Positions 35,274 through 44,908 of a stretch of 64,000 nt of DNA are shown here, one piece after another. The notes below the pieces were generated by a model. That model made no database searches and had not been told where the DNA came from. It saw only the letters and a list, made by a program, of their open reading frames with translations. The stretch covers positions 558,001-622,000 of the forward strand of contig CBDHFR010000004.1 in NCBI GenBank assembly GCA_965262665.1, given 5' to 3'. The number at the start of each line of letters is the position of its first letter. Within the stretch, counting starts at the first letter, position 1. This stretch comes from CBDBND01 sp965262665 (GTDB lineage: Bacteria > Pseudomonadota > Alphaproteobacteria > Rhodospirillales > Rhodospirillaceae). Position numbers and translations under genes: made by a program.

Positions 35274-37121
35274 TTAGTTGGCTTGCCGCCTTAGGAAAGC
35301 CGGGATTTCCAACTCATCCTCATCATGTGATGTCACTGGCCGATCTGAAGGATTGACCGATATCGCCAAACTCGGTTGAGCTGCAGGGGTTGCAGCCGGT
35401 TTGGCAGGCAGCGCCGGTTTGACTTCCGCCGTCGTCGGTGCCGCTGGCTTTTCCTGTTCCAACGGTTTGGCGTTCTCCGTCTCAGGCTTACCCTTGGCTA
35501 GACTGCGATAACGGCTAAAGAGACTGAGCTTGCTGTTCTCCGTTTTAGCTTCCGGTGCGCTGGCTTTTGCCAATGGCTTTGCCTCTGCGGCGGGTGCTTT
35601 TGGCTGAGCTGTTGGCGTTGCTGGCGCCGCCGGAATGTTCGCGGCAGGAATAGCCGGCTCGGGTTTGCTTTCGGCTATGGGTATTGCTTTCGGCAAAACC
35701 GGGGCCTTCGGAATGAAGGTATCCGTCGGTCGTGCCGGAGCTGTAGCAGCAGATGAAGGTGATTGAGCCTTCACCTGCGGTTTAATGGTCATCGCCGGCG
35801 CCTTTGCCATCGCTTCTGCGATTTCATCGGTTTGGGCGGCCGGGGCACTTGGCATGGCTCCTTCACGCGTTGACTGCGCAACCCTATCAGCCAACTCGAT
35901 TTCATCCACCGGTGGCCGTGTCGTGGCACTGGCCGGAGCCAAAGTTGAGCCGAGACCCTGTGCCGAGGCAGGCGTTGGTGTGCTAGCGCCAGCCGCTGCC
36001 GATTTTTCCTGCGGACCGGCACCGAACACATTCTTGGCAATGGCAGCCGGACGGCTACTCGGCTGCTCCGGTTTGATGTCTAGGGGTTTATCGGCGATCG
36101 GTTTGGTTTCATCGCGCACCAGCATGGGCCTGGGGAGTTGACCTTCCATAGCCTCAATGCCGGTTGCGACCACGGACACGCGAATGCGCCCTTCCAGGCT
36201 CTCATCGAAGCAGGATCCGAAAATGATATGCGCTTCGGTTTCCACTTCATCACGGATCCTGTTCGCTGCCTCGTCGACCTCAAACAAGGTGACATCGGAT
36301 CCACCTGTGATGTTGATGAGCACACCTTTGGCACCTCGCATGGAGGTGTCTTCCAAGAGTGGGTTGGCGATTGCGGCCTCTGCCGCTTCGATCGCCCGCT
36401 TGTCGCCCTCGGACTCTCCAGTGCCCATCATCGCTCGGCCCATTTCCTGCATCACCGTACGAACGTCGGCAAAATCCAGATTGATGAGTCCAGGCATCAT
36501 CATCAAATCCGTGACGCTACGTACCCCGGAGTACAAAACGTCATCCGCCATCTTGAAAGCATCGGCGAACGTCGTTTTTTCATTGGCGACGCGGAACAGG
36601 TTCTGATTTGGAATGATGATCAAAGTATCAACGCATTGCGCGAGTTCTTCGATCCCCGCCTCTGCGATCCGCATCCGGTGCACCCCTTCAAACTGGAAGG
36701 GTTTGGTCACGACACCGACGGTTAAGATACCCAATTCACAGGCAATTCTAGCGATAACCGGTGCAGCGCCCGTACCGGTTCCACCGCCCATTCCGGCGGT
36801 GACAAAGGCCATGTTGGAGCCTTCCAATTGCTGGCCAATGAGTTCGATGCATTGCTCAGCCGCATGGCGTCCAATGTCTGGGCGAGCTCCAGCCCCTAGG
36901 CCGGACGTGGTGTCTGCACCCAATTGAATGCGCCGGTCGGTCCGCGACAACGACAAGGACTGCGCATCGGTATTGGAAACGACAAATTCGACACCGTCCA
37001 ATGCACTCTCAATCATATTATTCACCGCATTGCCGCCGGCACCGCCGACGCCCATCACGGTGATCTTAGGTCTCAGAAGCGGTTCTGCTTCTGATTGTGG
37101 GACGCTAATGTTCAAAGTCAT
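35274..37121 (-). CDS. ftsZ: Cell division GTPase FtsZ
   Basis: A 615-aa FtsZ. The tubulin-like GTPase domain (residues 15-330) has GVGGAGGNAVNNMI, the signature GGGTGTGAAPVIA, and the T7 loop NLDFADVRTVM. An unusually long linker of about 250 residues, rich in Pro, Ala and Lys, leads to the conserved C-terminal peptide DELEIPAFLRRQ, which binds FtsA. Long Pro/Ala linkers are common in alphaproteobacteria. FtsZ forms the division ring. It is separated from ftsA by 127 bases, which may hold an extra promoter; no CtrA-type TTAA-N7-TTAA site is seen there. Confidence 0.98.
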   Translation of the reverse strand: MTLNISVPQSEAEPLLRPKITVMGVGGAGGNAVNNMIESALDGVEFVVSNTDAQSLSLSRTDRRIQLGADTTSGLGAGARPDIGRHAAEQCIELIGQQLEGSNMAFVTAGMGGGTGTGAAPVIARIACELGILTVGVVTKPFQFEGVHRMRIAEAGIEELAQCVDTLIIIPNQNLFRVANEKTTFADAFKMADDVLYSGVRSVTDLMMMPGLINLDFADVRTVMQEMGRAMMGTGESEGDKRAIEAAEAAIANPLLEDTSMRGAKGVLINITGGSDVTLFEVDEAANRIRDEVETEAHIIFGSCFDESLEGRIRVSVVATGIEAMEGQLPRPMLVRDETKPIADKPLDIKPEQPSSRPAAIAKNVFGAGPQEKSAAAGASTPTPASAQGLGSTLAPASATTRPPVDEIELADRVAQSTREGAMPSAPAAQTDEIAEAMAKAPAMTIKPQVKAQSPSSAATAPARPTDTFIPKAPVLPKAIPIAESKPEPAIPAANIPAAPATPTAQPKAPAAEAKPLAKASAPEAKTENSKLSLFSRYRSLAKGKPETENAKPLEQEKPAAPTTAEVKPALPAKPAATPAAQPSLAISVNPSDRPVTSHDEDELEIPAFLRRQAN

Positions 37122-37248
37122 ACCTTCCTCCAGGTTTGTGTTCTCCAGCTCGATAGGACGTTGGTGACCGGTATCCCCGATCTTTTTCCGGGCGAGTTTG
37201 GCGGACCAGTAGCCGCTTCGTATTCCCGGACTTGGCGTCCTCTCCTCA

Positions 37249-38499
37249 TTAGAAATTCTCCTTCAACCACTGACCGATACGGCCAAATCCCTTTCGCCGC
37301 GCCACTGAGTCGATGGCGGCGAGGTCGGGGTGTGAAACATGTTCATTAACGGCGTAGCGCAGCAGGCCGGCGCCGGTTGCAAAGGCCGGACCTGAAACAG
37401 ATTCCGGCAAACCCTTGATCATTTTCGGCCGGCCAAGACGCACCTGCTTGTCAAGTACGAGTTCTGCGAAGTCGCGCACACCTTCCAATTGGCTTGCACC
37501 GCCGGTGATCACCACTCGGCGACCCACGATTTTGCTGTATCCACTGGCATCAAGGAGCGCGCGCACCAGTTCAAATGTCTCTTCCATGCGCGGCTGTATG
37601 ATTTGAACCAACATGGATTTGGGCACTTCATTGGCGCTGTTTTCGTCGTCCTCTCCAACCAGAGGTACTTTCAAGAGTTCGCGTGTGTCCGAGGGCGTCT
37701 GAACAACGCTGCCGTAAACTGTTTTTAGACGCTCAGCCTTGGCAACTGGAGTAGACAAACCCTTGGCGATATCGCCCGTAACGTGATTGCCCCCGATGGG
37801 CACAGTGTCCACGAAAGCGATATGACCATCCTGGAAAACGGCCACCGAAGTCGTGCCACCACCCATATCAATGACGGTTACACCCAGGTCCTTTTCATCC
37901 TCAACGAGACAGGCAAGTCCGGCCGCGTACGCAGAAACAACTTTGTCTTCGATTTCGAGGTGGCAGCGTTCGATAACCGTTGTCAGATTGCGGCTCTGGC
38001 CAAGAGCAGCTGTGACGAGATGAATATTGACCCCGAGCTGGTCACCATACATGCCGCGCGGGTCAATGATGCCGTTCGAACCATCAATCGAATATCCTGT
38101 CGGAATACAATGGATCAGGTCGCGGTCATCGGTATCAAAATGAGCCCCTGCGTGCTCCATGATGCGGCGCACATCGGTGTCCTTGATTTGATATCCTGAC
38201 ACGGACAATTCGACTTCAATCTGAGAGGATCTGGGACCGCCACAGTTAATGTTTACGAATACACGGTCGATCCGCTCATTCGCCATCTGTTCAGCGGCAT
38301 CGACGGCCGCCCGCACGGAGGCTTCGGCGGCATCCATGTTGACGACCTGCCCATTTCGCATTCCGTTGGCACGGTGATGACCCACACCTGAGATTTGCAG
38401 TTGGCTGTTCTCATCGGTCTGAGCGACGAAACAACATACTTTTGTCGTGCCGACATCGAGCGCAGCGATAACGCTGTTGCGAACTGTACCTTTAGACAC
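37249..38499 (-). CDS. ftsA: Cell division protein FtsA
   Basis: A 416-aa actin-like protein. The phosphate loops are IAALDVGTTKVCCFVAQ and VIDMGGGTTSVAVFQDG, with the adenosine motif VITGGASQLEGVRDFA. The SHS2 (1C) domain is inserted after residue 80. The C-terminal amphipathic helix (GFGRIGQWLKENF) anchors it to the membrane. It tethers FtsZ filaments and recruits later division proteins. It lies six bases after ftsQ. Confidence 0.97.
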   Translation of the reverse strand: MSKGTVRNSVIAALDVGTTKVCCFVAQTDENSQLQISGVGHHRANGMRNGQVVNMDAAEASVRAAVDAAEQMANERIDRVFVNINCGGPRSSQIEVELSVSGYQIKDTDVRRIMEHAGAHFDTDDRDLIHCIPTGYSIDGSNGIIDPRGMYGDQLGVNIHLVTAALGQSRNLTTVIERCHLEIEDKVVSAYAAGLACLVEDEKDLGVTVIDMGGGTTSVAVFQDGHIAFVDTVPIGGNHVTGDIAKGLSTPVAKAERLKTVYGSVVQTPSDTRELLKVPLVGEDDENSANEVPKSMLVQIIQPRMEETFELVRALLDASGYSKIVGRRVVITGGASQLEGVRDFAELVLDKQVRLGRPKMIKGLPESVSGPAFATGAGLLRYAVNEHVSHPDLAAIDSVARRKGFGRIGQWLKENF

Positions 38500-38505
38500 C
38501 TTTGG

Positions 38506-39339
38506 TCAGCTCCTTATTGATCTTTTTGACCCTGCGCCCGACCGGACATCGGTTGAATTAGGGGCCTTGTTGTTGGAGGGAACCGGCTCATAGCCGTTCA
38601 GCAGTCTCACGACGAGCCGGCCTGGGATTCGCAGGTCGATCTCTGCAATCGCGCGGCCCAGTAAATTATGTTTTACATCCAAGACGGCCAGGCCCTGCCA
38701 AGCAGCGGCGACGTCAGCTTCAGGCAGTTTGAGAACGATGCCAGTATCGACATCGTCAAGGGTGACGTCCCAACGCCGACCGCCGAACCGTACCGCGGCT
38801 TTGACACGGTCAAGAAGATGAGGCTGGCTCGACAGAGTATCGAATAAGGTTGCTGCATGGACCGGCGCATCGTTACCGACGAGCACGACCAGTCCCGGCT
38901 CTGCGTCGGTTACATCCGTTATGAGGGTGCCGCCTTTTGCGACCAGACTGTAGCGCTCGTCATGTTGCCAAAGCGCGTACGCCTTATATTCGTCGAGCGT
39001 GATATGTACGCGATTAGGCAGTTGGCGCACGATTTCTGCCGAGCGAATCCAAGGCAGAGCCGTAATAATCTGCCGGGCCTGCGGAACATCGATATCAAAG
39101 ATCGGCGCTCCCCGAACCGCCCCAAGGGCCTCCAGAATCTCTGTGGCGTCCGTGTTGTGCCGGCCTTCCACGGTGACATGTTCAACGCTCAAACCAACGG
39201 TGGATAAAGTCTCTATGGCCTGATCTGGAACGGCCATGAACTGCTCGACATCGATTGCTTGTGGCAGAAGCCAAATGGCAGCGCCGGCGATAACGCCGAG
39301 CATCGTTAACGCGATGAGGGGTTGAGTTAGGCGTCGCAT
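38506..39339 (-). CDS. ftsQ: Cell division protein FtsQ
   Basis: A 277-aa bitopic protein. A short cytoplasmic start (MRRLTQP) and one membrane segment (LIALTMLGVIAGAAIWLLP) are followed by the POTRA domain (SVEHVTVEGRHNTDATEILE) and the beta domain (LPNRVHITLDEYKAYALWQH). ATG 39339 is preferred over the upstream 39360 because GGAG precedes it by eight bases. It then overlaps ddl by 13 bases. FtsQ links FtsA/FtsZ-side proteins to FtsB, FtsL and the synthase FtsWI. Confidence 0.93.
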   Translation of the reverse strand: MRRLTQPLIALTMLGVIAGAAIWLLPQAIDVEQFMAVPDQAIETLSTVGLSVEHVTVEGRHNTDATEILEALGAVRGAPIFDIDVPQARQIITALPWIRSAEIVRQLPNRVHITLDEYKAYALWQHDERYSLVAKGGTLITDVTDAEPGLVVLVGNDAPVHAATLFDTLSSQPHLLDRVKAAVRFGGRRWDVTLDDVDTGIVLKLPEADVAAAWQGLAVLDVKHNLLGRAIAEIDLRIPGRLVVRLLNGYEPVPSNNKAPNSTDVRSGAGSKRSIRS

Positions 39340-40259
39340 CGGGCGTTCTCCACCATCCACGACACAAGGTCTGCAAAGCTCATGCCGATGTAAGCGGCTT
39401 GTTCAGGAACCAACGACGTCGGTGTCAGGCCGGGTTGGGTGTTGAGTTCGAGCAGGTAAATGTTGTCTTTATCAAGACGAAGGTCGGCCCGCGTTACACC
39501 GCGACATCCCAGGGTGCGGTGTGCTCCGAGAGAGATACCAAGAATCCAGTCGTAAGTCTTACTTGGTAACTCAGCCGGAATTGTGTGATTCGAACCACCT
39601 TCCGCATACTTTGCTTCGTAATCATAAAACTCGCGGTCAGTTGTAATCTCGGTAACCGCAAGTGCACGGTCCCCAAGAATGGTTACGGTCAATTCTCGTC
39701 CAGGAATGTAACGTTCAACCATGATCGGGCCACTCGAGTTAATGGCGCGAAATGCAGGATCGTCGAACGGGGAAACATTGTCGCCTTCACGCACAATGCG
39801 GACGCCAACTGCTGACCCTTCATTGATTGGCTTTATTACATACGGCCGTGGTAGCGGATCACCGTTATCAAAGTCCTCGTATGTAACAATGACATCTTCC
39901 GCAACAGGTAAACCGGCAGCATCGAAAAGTCTCTTGGCAATGTTTTTATCCATGGCCAACGTCGAAGCCATGCGTCCCGAATTGGTATAAGGTAGGCCCA
40001 TCATGTCCAGCAGTCCCTGGATGCACCCATCTTCGCCATATCGACCATGCAGGGCATTGAAGACAACTTCGGGTTTCGCTTCCGCAAGTGACGCGGTTAA
40101 AGCTGGCATGTCATGCGGAACATCAATGGTGGTGACGTCATAACCGGATTGCTCAAGAGCTGACGCGGCGGCACGGCCGGAGACCAGAGACACTTCTCGT
40201 TCCGCCGAGAAACCGCCACACAGGACCGCGACCCGGGTTATGGCTCGATCACCGTTCAC
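39327..40259 (-). CDS. ddl: D-alanine--D-alanine ligase
   Basis: A 310-aa ATP-grasp ligase that makes the D-Ala-D-Ala end of the peptidoglycan stem. It shows VAVLCGGFSAEREVSLVSGR, the catalytic HGRYGEDGCIQGLLDMMG, PYVIKPINEGSAVGVRIV, and the metal-binding LLELNTQPGLTPTSLVPEQA. The length fits the DdlB type. Its ATG overlaps the murB stop (ATGA). Confidence 0.97.
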   Translation of the reverse strand: MNGDRAITRVAVLCGGFSAEREVSLVSGRAAASALEQSGYDVTTIDVPHDMPALTASLAEAKPEVVFNALHGRYGEDGCIQGLLDMMGLPYTNSGRMASTLAMDKNIAKRLFDAAGLPVAEDVIVTYEDFDNGDPLPRPYVIKPINEGSAVGVRIVREGDNVSPFDDPAFRAINSSGPIMVERYIPGRELTVTILGDRALAVTEITTDREFYDYEAKYAEGGSNHTIPAELPSKTYDWILGISLGAHRTLGCRGVTRADLRLDKDNIYLLELNTQPGLTPTSLVPEQAAYIGMSFADLVSWMVENARCDA

Positions 40260-41218
40260 GCATGGCTCTCCATGCGGTGCAGAGGCGCATCGTCATCGGT
40301 TTCCGCGACCCCGACCCGGCGGATTTCCCACGACAAGGGAATGCCGGTGGCATCGCGGACACGCCGGCGGACCTCATCGCCCAGGCGCTCAAGATCCGAA
40401 GCAGTGGCTGTCCCGGTGTTGACCAAGAAGTTGCAATGCTTTTCAGAAACCTGGGCACCGCCGATTTGCAAACCTCTGCATCCGGCTTGGTCGATCAATT
40501 CCCATGCTTTGGCTTCAGGGGGATTGGCAAAGGTTGAGCCGCCGGTGCGGCTTTGCACCGGTTGGGCTTCTTCTCGCTCTGTCCTGATTTCCCGGATGCG
40601 AGCGGTAATGGTATCGGCATCACCTTTAATGCCTTTGAGTTCCGCACCAATGAATACCCAGTCTTCCGACACGGCACAGTGGCGATACCCGAAACCAAGG
40701 TCTTCCCGAGAAAGCTTTTGGATGGTGCCCATGTCATCCATGGCCGTCGCACTAACCAACACATCCTGGATTTCCCGGCCATAGGCGCCCGCATTCATAC
40801 GCACGGCACCGCCGATGGTGCCCGGAATACCGGTGAGGAATTCCAGTCCTGCGATTTCATGATCCCGGGCTGTCGTCGCCACAGCCGCATCCACCGCACT
40901 GCCACCGCAGCGCAGAGATAAGCCGTCGGCTTCTATGGTGTTGAAGGCACGGCCCAATTTAATCGTGACTCCGGGGATGCCGCCGTCACGTACCAGTAAA
41001 TTGGACGCCAGGCCGATAACGGTTATGGGAATGTCTTCAGGTTTGGATCGCAGGAATGAGGACAAATCTTCCGCATCAGCCGGAACGAACAGCACCTCCG
41101 CCGGACCGCCGACCCGGAACCATGTGGTTTGCGCCAGCAGTGCAAAGGCTTCGTATTGTCCTCGTATGGCTGGTAAGTGGTCGACGAGACGACCGGCTGC
41201 GGGTTGGGTCACCATCAT
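40256..41218 (-). CDS. murB: UDP-N-acetylenolpyruvoylglucosamine reductase MurB
   Basis: A 320-aa FAD enzyme that reduces the enolpyruvyl group to make UDP-MurNAc. FAD-binding blocks are TTWFRVGGPAEVLFVPADA and GLASNLLVRDGGIPGV. GLEFLTGIPGTIGGAVRMNA and the catalytic Ser region RTGGSTFANPPEAKAWELID with SEKHCNFLVNTG mark a type IIa/b MurB. Its ATG overlaps the murC stop. Confidence 0.97.
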   Translation of the reverse strand: MMVTQPAAGRLVDHLPAIRGQYEAFALLAQTTWFRVGGPAEVLFVPADAEDLSSFLRSKPEDIPITVIGLASNLLVRDGGIPGVTIKLGRAFNTIEADGLSLRCGGSAVDAAVATTARDHEIAGLEFLTGIPGTIGGAVRMNAGAYGREIQDVLVSATAMDDMGTIQKLSREDLGFGYRHCAVSEDWVFIGAELKGIKGDADTITARIREIRTEREEAQPVQSRTGGSTFANPPEAKAWELIDQAGCRGLQIGGAQVSEKHCNFLVNTGTATASDLERLGDEVRRRVRDATGIPLSWEIRRVGVAETDDDAPLHRMESHA

Positions 41219-42648
41219 GACGCCAGGTCCCGCGCTTTGGCTGCGCGCACTTTAGCAAGGTGTTCGGGAAGCGCCTGGGCCCAGGCGGTGATGTTGCCCG
41301 CGCCTAAACACACCACCATGTCGTTGGACTCGGCGATGTCGTCAATGACGGCGGAAAGATGTTTCGGTGCGAGAAGGGCGGTGACCTGGGTGTGGCCATG
41401 GGCGTGTAAGCCTTCGATCAACCCATCCCGGTCCATGCCTTCGATGGGTGTCTCCCCAGCTGGGTAAACATCGGCCACAACCACGTGGTCGGCATCGTTG
41501 AAGCAGGTGCAGAACTCTTCGAACAGGGAGGCCAGGCGTGAGTAGCGATGGGGCTGAACCACGGCGATTACACGGCCTACGGTGGCGCTGCGCGCGGCTT
41601 TCAAGACAGCCGCAATCTCAACCGGATGATGGCCGTAATCGTCGATGACGGTGATGCCGTCGACCTCACCAACCACTGTGAACCGGCGTTTGACACCGGT
41701 GAATTTGGCCAGGCCGTCAACAATGGTGTCATCTCCAACGCCCAGTTCCACACCCACGGCAATTGCCGCTAGAGCATTCAGGACGTTGTGGTTACCGAAC
41801 ATTGGAATGCGTACGTTCTCAATCCGCCGCTCTCCGCCGGTGAGGCGATCCGACACAGTGACGTCAAAGCGGGCGCCGTCCATGTCCAGATGCACATTTT
41901 CACCGCGCACGTTGGCTAGCGGTCCGAGGCCGTAAGTGATGACCTTGCGGTCTGACAGGTGCGGGATCAGCGCCTGTACTTCCGGGTGATCAATGCACAG
42001 CGTGGCGAAGCCGTAGAAAGGAATGGAATCCACAAAAGTCCGGAACGCTACTTTGAGCGCATTAAAGTCACCGTAAAAATCGAGGTGCTCAGGGTCGATG
42101 TTGGTGACAACGGCGATGGTTGCCGGCAAACGGTTGAACGTGCCGTCTGACTCATCGGCCTCTACCACCATCCAATCCCCTTCGCCCAGGCGGGCATTGG
42201 TACCGTAGGCATTGATGATGCCGCCGTTTATGACTGTAGGATCCAAGCTGGCGGCATCAAGGACGGCCGCAATCAGAGAGGTGGTGGTGGTCTTGCCGTG
42301 GGTGCCGCCGACGGCGATAGCCCACTTCAGGCGCATCAGTTCGGCCAACATCTCGGCACGGCGGACTATCGGCATCATTGCTTTGCGCGCCGCTACTACT
42401 TCGGGATTGTAGGATTTGACAGCCGAGGAAATGACAACCACGCGGGCATCGCCGATGTTTTCGGCACGATGGCCCACTTCGATGCGAATACCCAACGTGC
42501 GCAGCCGATCAACATTGGCATTTTCGGCGATGTCGCTGCCCTGCACTTGGTAGCCCAGGTTGTGCATGACTTCCGCGATTCCGCTCATGCCAATGCCGCC
42601 GATGCCGACGAAATGAATGATCCCGATATCAAGCGGCATGGTGCGCAT
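41215..42648 (-). CDS. murC: UDP-N-acetylmuramate--L-alanine ligase MurC
   Basis: A 477-aa Mur ligase adding L-Ala, the first stem residue, to UDP-MurNAc. The Rossmann start is IIHFVGIGGIGMSGIAEVMH. The ATP loop is VGGTHGKTTTTSLIAAV, and substrate motifs include EADESDGTFNRLPATIAVVT and GHHPVEIAAVLKAAR. It begins at the murG stop (TGATG, one-base overlap), so translation is coupled. Confidence 0.97.
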   Translation of the reverse strand: MRTMPLDIGIIHFVGIGGIGMSGIAEVMHNLGYQVQGSDIAENANVDRLRTLGIRIEVGHRAENIGDARVVVISSAVKSYNPEVVAARKAMMPIVRRAEMLAELMRLKWAIAVGGTHGKTTTTSLIAAVLDAASLDPTVINGGIINAYGTNARLGEGDWMVVEADESDGTFNRLPATIAVVTNIDPEHLDFYGDFNALKVAFRTFVDSIPFYGFATLCIDHPEVQALIPHLSDRKVITYGLGPLANVRGENVHLDMDGARFDVTVSDRLTGGERRIENVRIPMFGNHNVLNALAAIAVGVELGVGDDTIVDGLAKFTGVKRRFTVVGEVDGITVIDDYGHHPVEIAAVLKAARSATVGRVIAVVQPHRYSRLASLFEEFCTCFNDADHVVVADVYPAGETPIEGMDRDGLIEGLHAHGHTQVTALLAPKHLSAVIDDIAESNDMVVCLGAGNITAWAQALPEHLAKVRAAKARDLAS

Positions 42649-43781
42649 CAGGCGGCCCCTCTCGCTTCGGAGGTGTTGCCATTGCGGCCGTCCATGAGGT
42701 CTTCAACGACGTTGGCTAAGCGCTCCGCCGCATCGGGAACGGCAAAGGCATTGGCGCCGGCGGCCGCAATCTCAAGGGTGTTGGGTGAGGTGAGGAGCGC
42801 CTCCAAGCGTTCAGCCAACCGCGCTGGCGTGAGCGACTCTTGGGGTTCGCACCAACCGCCGCCGGACACGGCAATGGCGTTGGCATTTTCCATTTGGTGA
42901 TCGTCGGCGGCATAAGGATAGGGAATAAAGATCGCCGGCCGGCCGGCCATGGCCACTTCGTTGACGGTGGAAGCGCCGGAGCGTGCGATCACCAGATGTG
43001 CCCGTCCGATCTGTTCGGGAACGTCATCAAAGAACGGTTGAAGCGTGGCTTCTACACCGCAGTTATCAAAAGCCAGCTTGGTTTGCTCGACGATCTCTCC
43101 GCGGCACTGCTGGGTAACCGAGATGCGCGTGCGCAAAGCGTCCGGCAGGCGTTTGAGGGCCGCCGGTACCAAATGGCTAAATACCGCAGCACCTTGACTG
43201 CCGCCGAGGACGAACAGCCGTATTACATCGCCATTGACCGGCGCACTATAGGCTTCGTTGTAAAGCGCGTTGAAATCTTCACGCACTGGCAGGCCTGTCC
43301 GTACTGGAACGATTCCATCCGGAACCAAACGTGTGGTTTCAAAGGTCGTGCAGATGCGATCCACCCGCCGGGCAAACAACCTGTTGGCGCGGCCAATGAC
43401 AGCGTTCTGTTCATGGATCGCAGTGGCTAATTTTATGTGGGTGGCTGCCATCATGGTCGGCGCGGCGGCGTACCCTCCGAAACCCACCACAGCGTCTGGC
43501 TGCATGTCCTTCAAAATGCGACGGGCTTGAAACACGCCTACGCCAAGGCTGAACGCGCCCGTCAGACGGCCCAACGCGCCATAGCCCGCAAGGCCCTTGG
43601 CGCTGATGATGTGCGGGTCTTGTACGGCAAGAAAACCAGGTCTGGCGGCGCCTCGTTCATCCGTAATCCACGAGATTTTGTGGCCGCGTGTGACCAGTTC
43701 CTTGGCCAACGCTTCGGCCGGGAACAAATGGCCACCAGTGCCACCGGCAGCAATAACGATACGTGTTGAAGATCCGATCAT
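42648..43781 (-). CDS. murG: MurG, lipid II-forming GlcNAc transferase
   Basis: A 377-aa GT28 glycosyltransferase that converts lipid I to lipid II at the inner face of the membrane. The acceptor loop is AAGGTGGHLFPAEALA, followed by VVGFGGYAAAPTMMAATHIK, LGGSQGAAVFSHLVP and the donor-binding RSGASTVNEVAMAGRPAIFI. The length is normal. It overlaps ftsW by four bases. Confidence 0.97.
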   Translation of the reverse strand: MIGSSTRIVIAAGGTGGHLFPAEALAKELVTRGHKISWITDERGAARPGFLAVQDPHIISAKGLAGYGALGRLTGAFSLGVGVFQARRILKDMQPDAVVGFGGYAAAPTMMAATHIKLATAIHEQNAVIGRANRLFARRVDRICTTFETTRLVPDGIVPVRTGLPVREDFNALYNEAYSAPVNGDVIRLFVLGGSQGAAVFSHLVPAALKRLPDALRTRISVTQQCRGEIVEQTKLAFDNCGVEATLQPFFDDVPEQIGRAHLVIARSGASTVNEVAMAGRPAIFIPYPYAADDHQMENANAIAVSGGGWCEPQESLTPARLAERLEALLTSPNTLEIAAAGANAFAVPDAAERLANVVEDLMDGRNGNTSEARGAA

Positions 43782-44908
43782 GCGTGCAGACCCTCCGTGT
43801 CACGGCGGTTGCGGGTAAGCCCAAGGATCATGCCCATGGCAATGGCCAGGGCGAGCAACGAAGAACCGCCATATGAAATGAATGGAAGCGTCATGCCTTT
43901 GGTGGGGACCATGTGCAGGCTTGACGCCATATTGATAAGGGCTTGAAGGCCAAATTGCGCTGCCAGGCCTCCGACGGTTAACAATACGAAAAGGTTGTCC
44001 TGGCGAAGTGCCCTGATCATCGTGCGCAGAACCAGAAATCCGAACAACGCGACAACCAGCAGACACAGAAGAACGCCGAATTCTTCACCAGCAACTGCGA
44101 ATATGAAATCCGTGTGGGCGTCGGGCAGTAGTTCCTTAATCCGCCCTTCGCCAGGACCGCGGCCAAAAAGCCCGCCGTTTTGGAACGCTTTCATCGCTTG
44201 GCTGACTTGGTAGGTGTCGCCCGACGAGGGATCGAGAAAGCGGTCCACACGGCTGGCCACGTGGGGAAAGCGAAAGTATGCCCCGACCAACGCTCCTAAT
44301 CCGGCAAAGGCGATCAACATGACCCAAAAGAGCGGCAGTCCGGCCATAAAGAACTGCACAGCCCATATTGAGACCACCACCATGGCCATGCCCACATCCG
44401 GTTGCGCCACAAGGAGTGCGCACACCATCAACAAGCATCCCAAAGCGATGACGTTGCCGGGAAAACCATCATTGGTACGTTGCGTGGCAAACATCCAAGC
44501 GGACACAACGACAAAAAACGGTTTTACGAATTCAGAGGGTTGGATGGAAAGCGGGCCCATGCGGAGCCACCGTTTCGCACCGTTGACCTCATCTCCCAGC
44601 ACGAGTGTCGCCAGCAGCATGGCAACGCTGATAGCAAAACCAGGGGCTGCGAACCGGCGTATCCAAATCGGTGGTAACAGTGAAATCGAAAGCATGACCG
44701 CTATAGTCAATGGCAGAAAGACCGATTGCTTGCGGACAAAATGAAACGTGTCGGCACCAATCCGTTCCGCTGCGGGTGGACCGGCTGCAAGGGTCAACAG
44801 CATGCCGACTGCAATCAGTACGCCAGCGGCCACCAGCAACCAGCGGTCAATTGTCCACCACCACCGACCGACGACGCTTGTATCGGTGCGGGCAAAAGCA
44901 ATGCTCAT
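43778..44908 (-). CDS. ftsW: Lipid II polymerase FtsW (SEDS family)
   Basis: A 376-aa polytopic SEDS protein with about ten membrane segments. It contains KRWLRMGPLSIQPSEFVKP, AQPDVGMAMVVVSIWAVQFF with the catalytic Asp region, and the late signature LPFISYGGSSLLALAIAMGM. With FtsI it polymerises septal peptidoglycan. ATG 44908 is chosen over 44947 because it overlaps the murD stop as ATGA. Confidence 0.96.
   Translation of the reverse strand: MSIAFARTDTSVVGRWWWTIDRWLLVAAGVLIAVGMLLTLAAGPPAAERIGADTFHFVRKQSVFLPLTIAVMLSISLLPPIWIRRFAAPGFAISVAMLLATLVLGDEVNGAKRWLRMGPLSIQPSEFVKPFFVVVSAWMFATQRTNDGFPGNVIALGCLLMVCALLVAQPDVGMAMVVVSIWAVQFFMAGLPLFWVMLIAFAGLGALVGAYFRFPHVASRVDRFLDPSSGDTYQVSQAMKAFQNGGLFGRGPGEGRIKELLPDAHTDFIFAVAGEEFGVLLCLLVVALFGFLVLRTMIRALRQDNLFVLLTVGGLAAQFGLQALINMASSLHMVPTKGMTLPFISYGGSSLLALAIAMGMILGLTRNRRDTEGLHA

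Noticed and set aside
40272..40784. 170-codon plus-strand frame opposite murB, and similar long frames opposite the dcw genes
   Set aside because: These are antisense shadows of conserved Mur/Fts genes with low-complexity products and no start signals.
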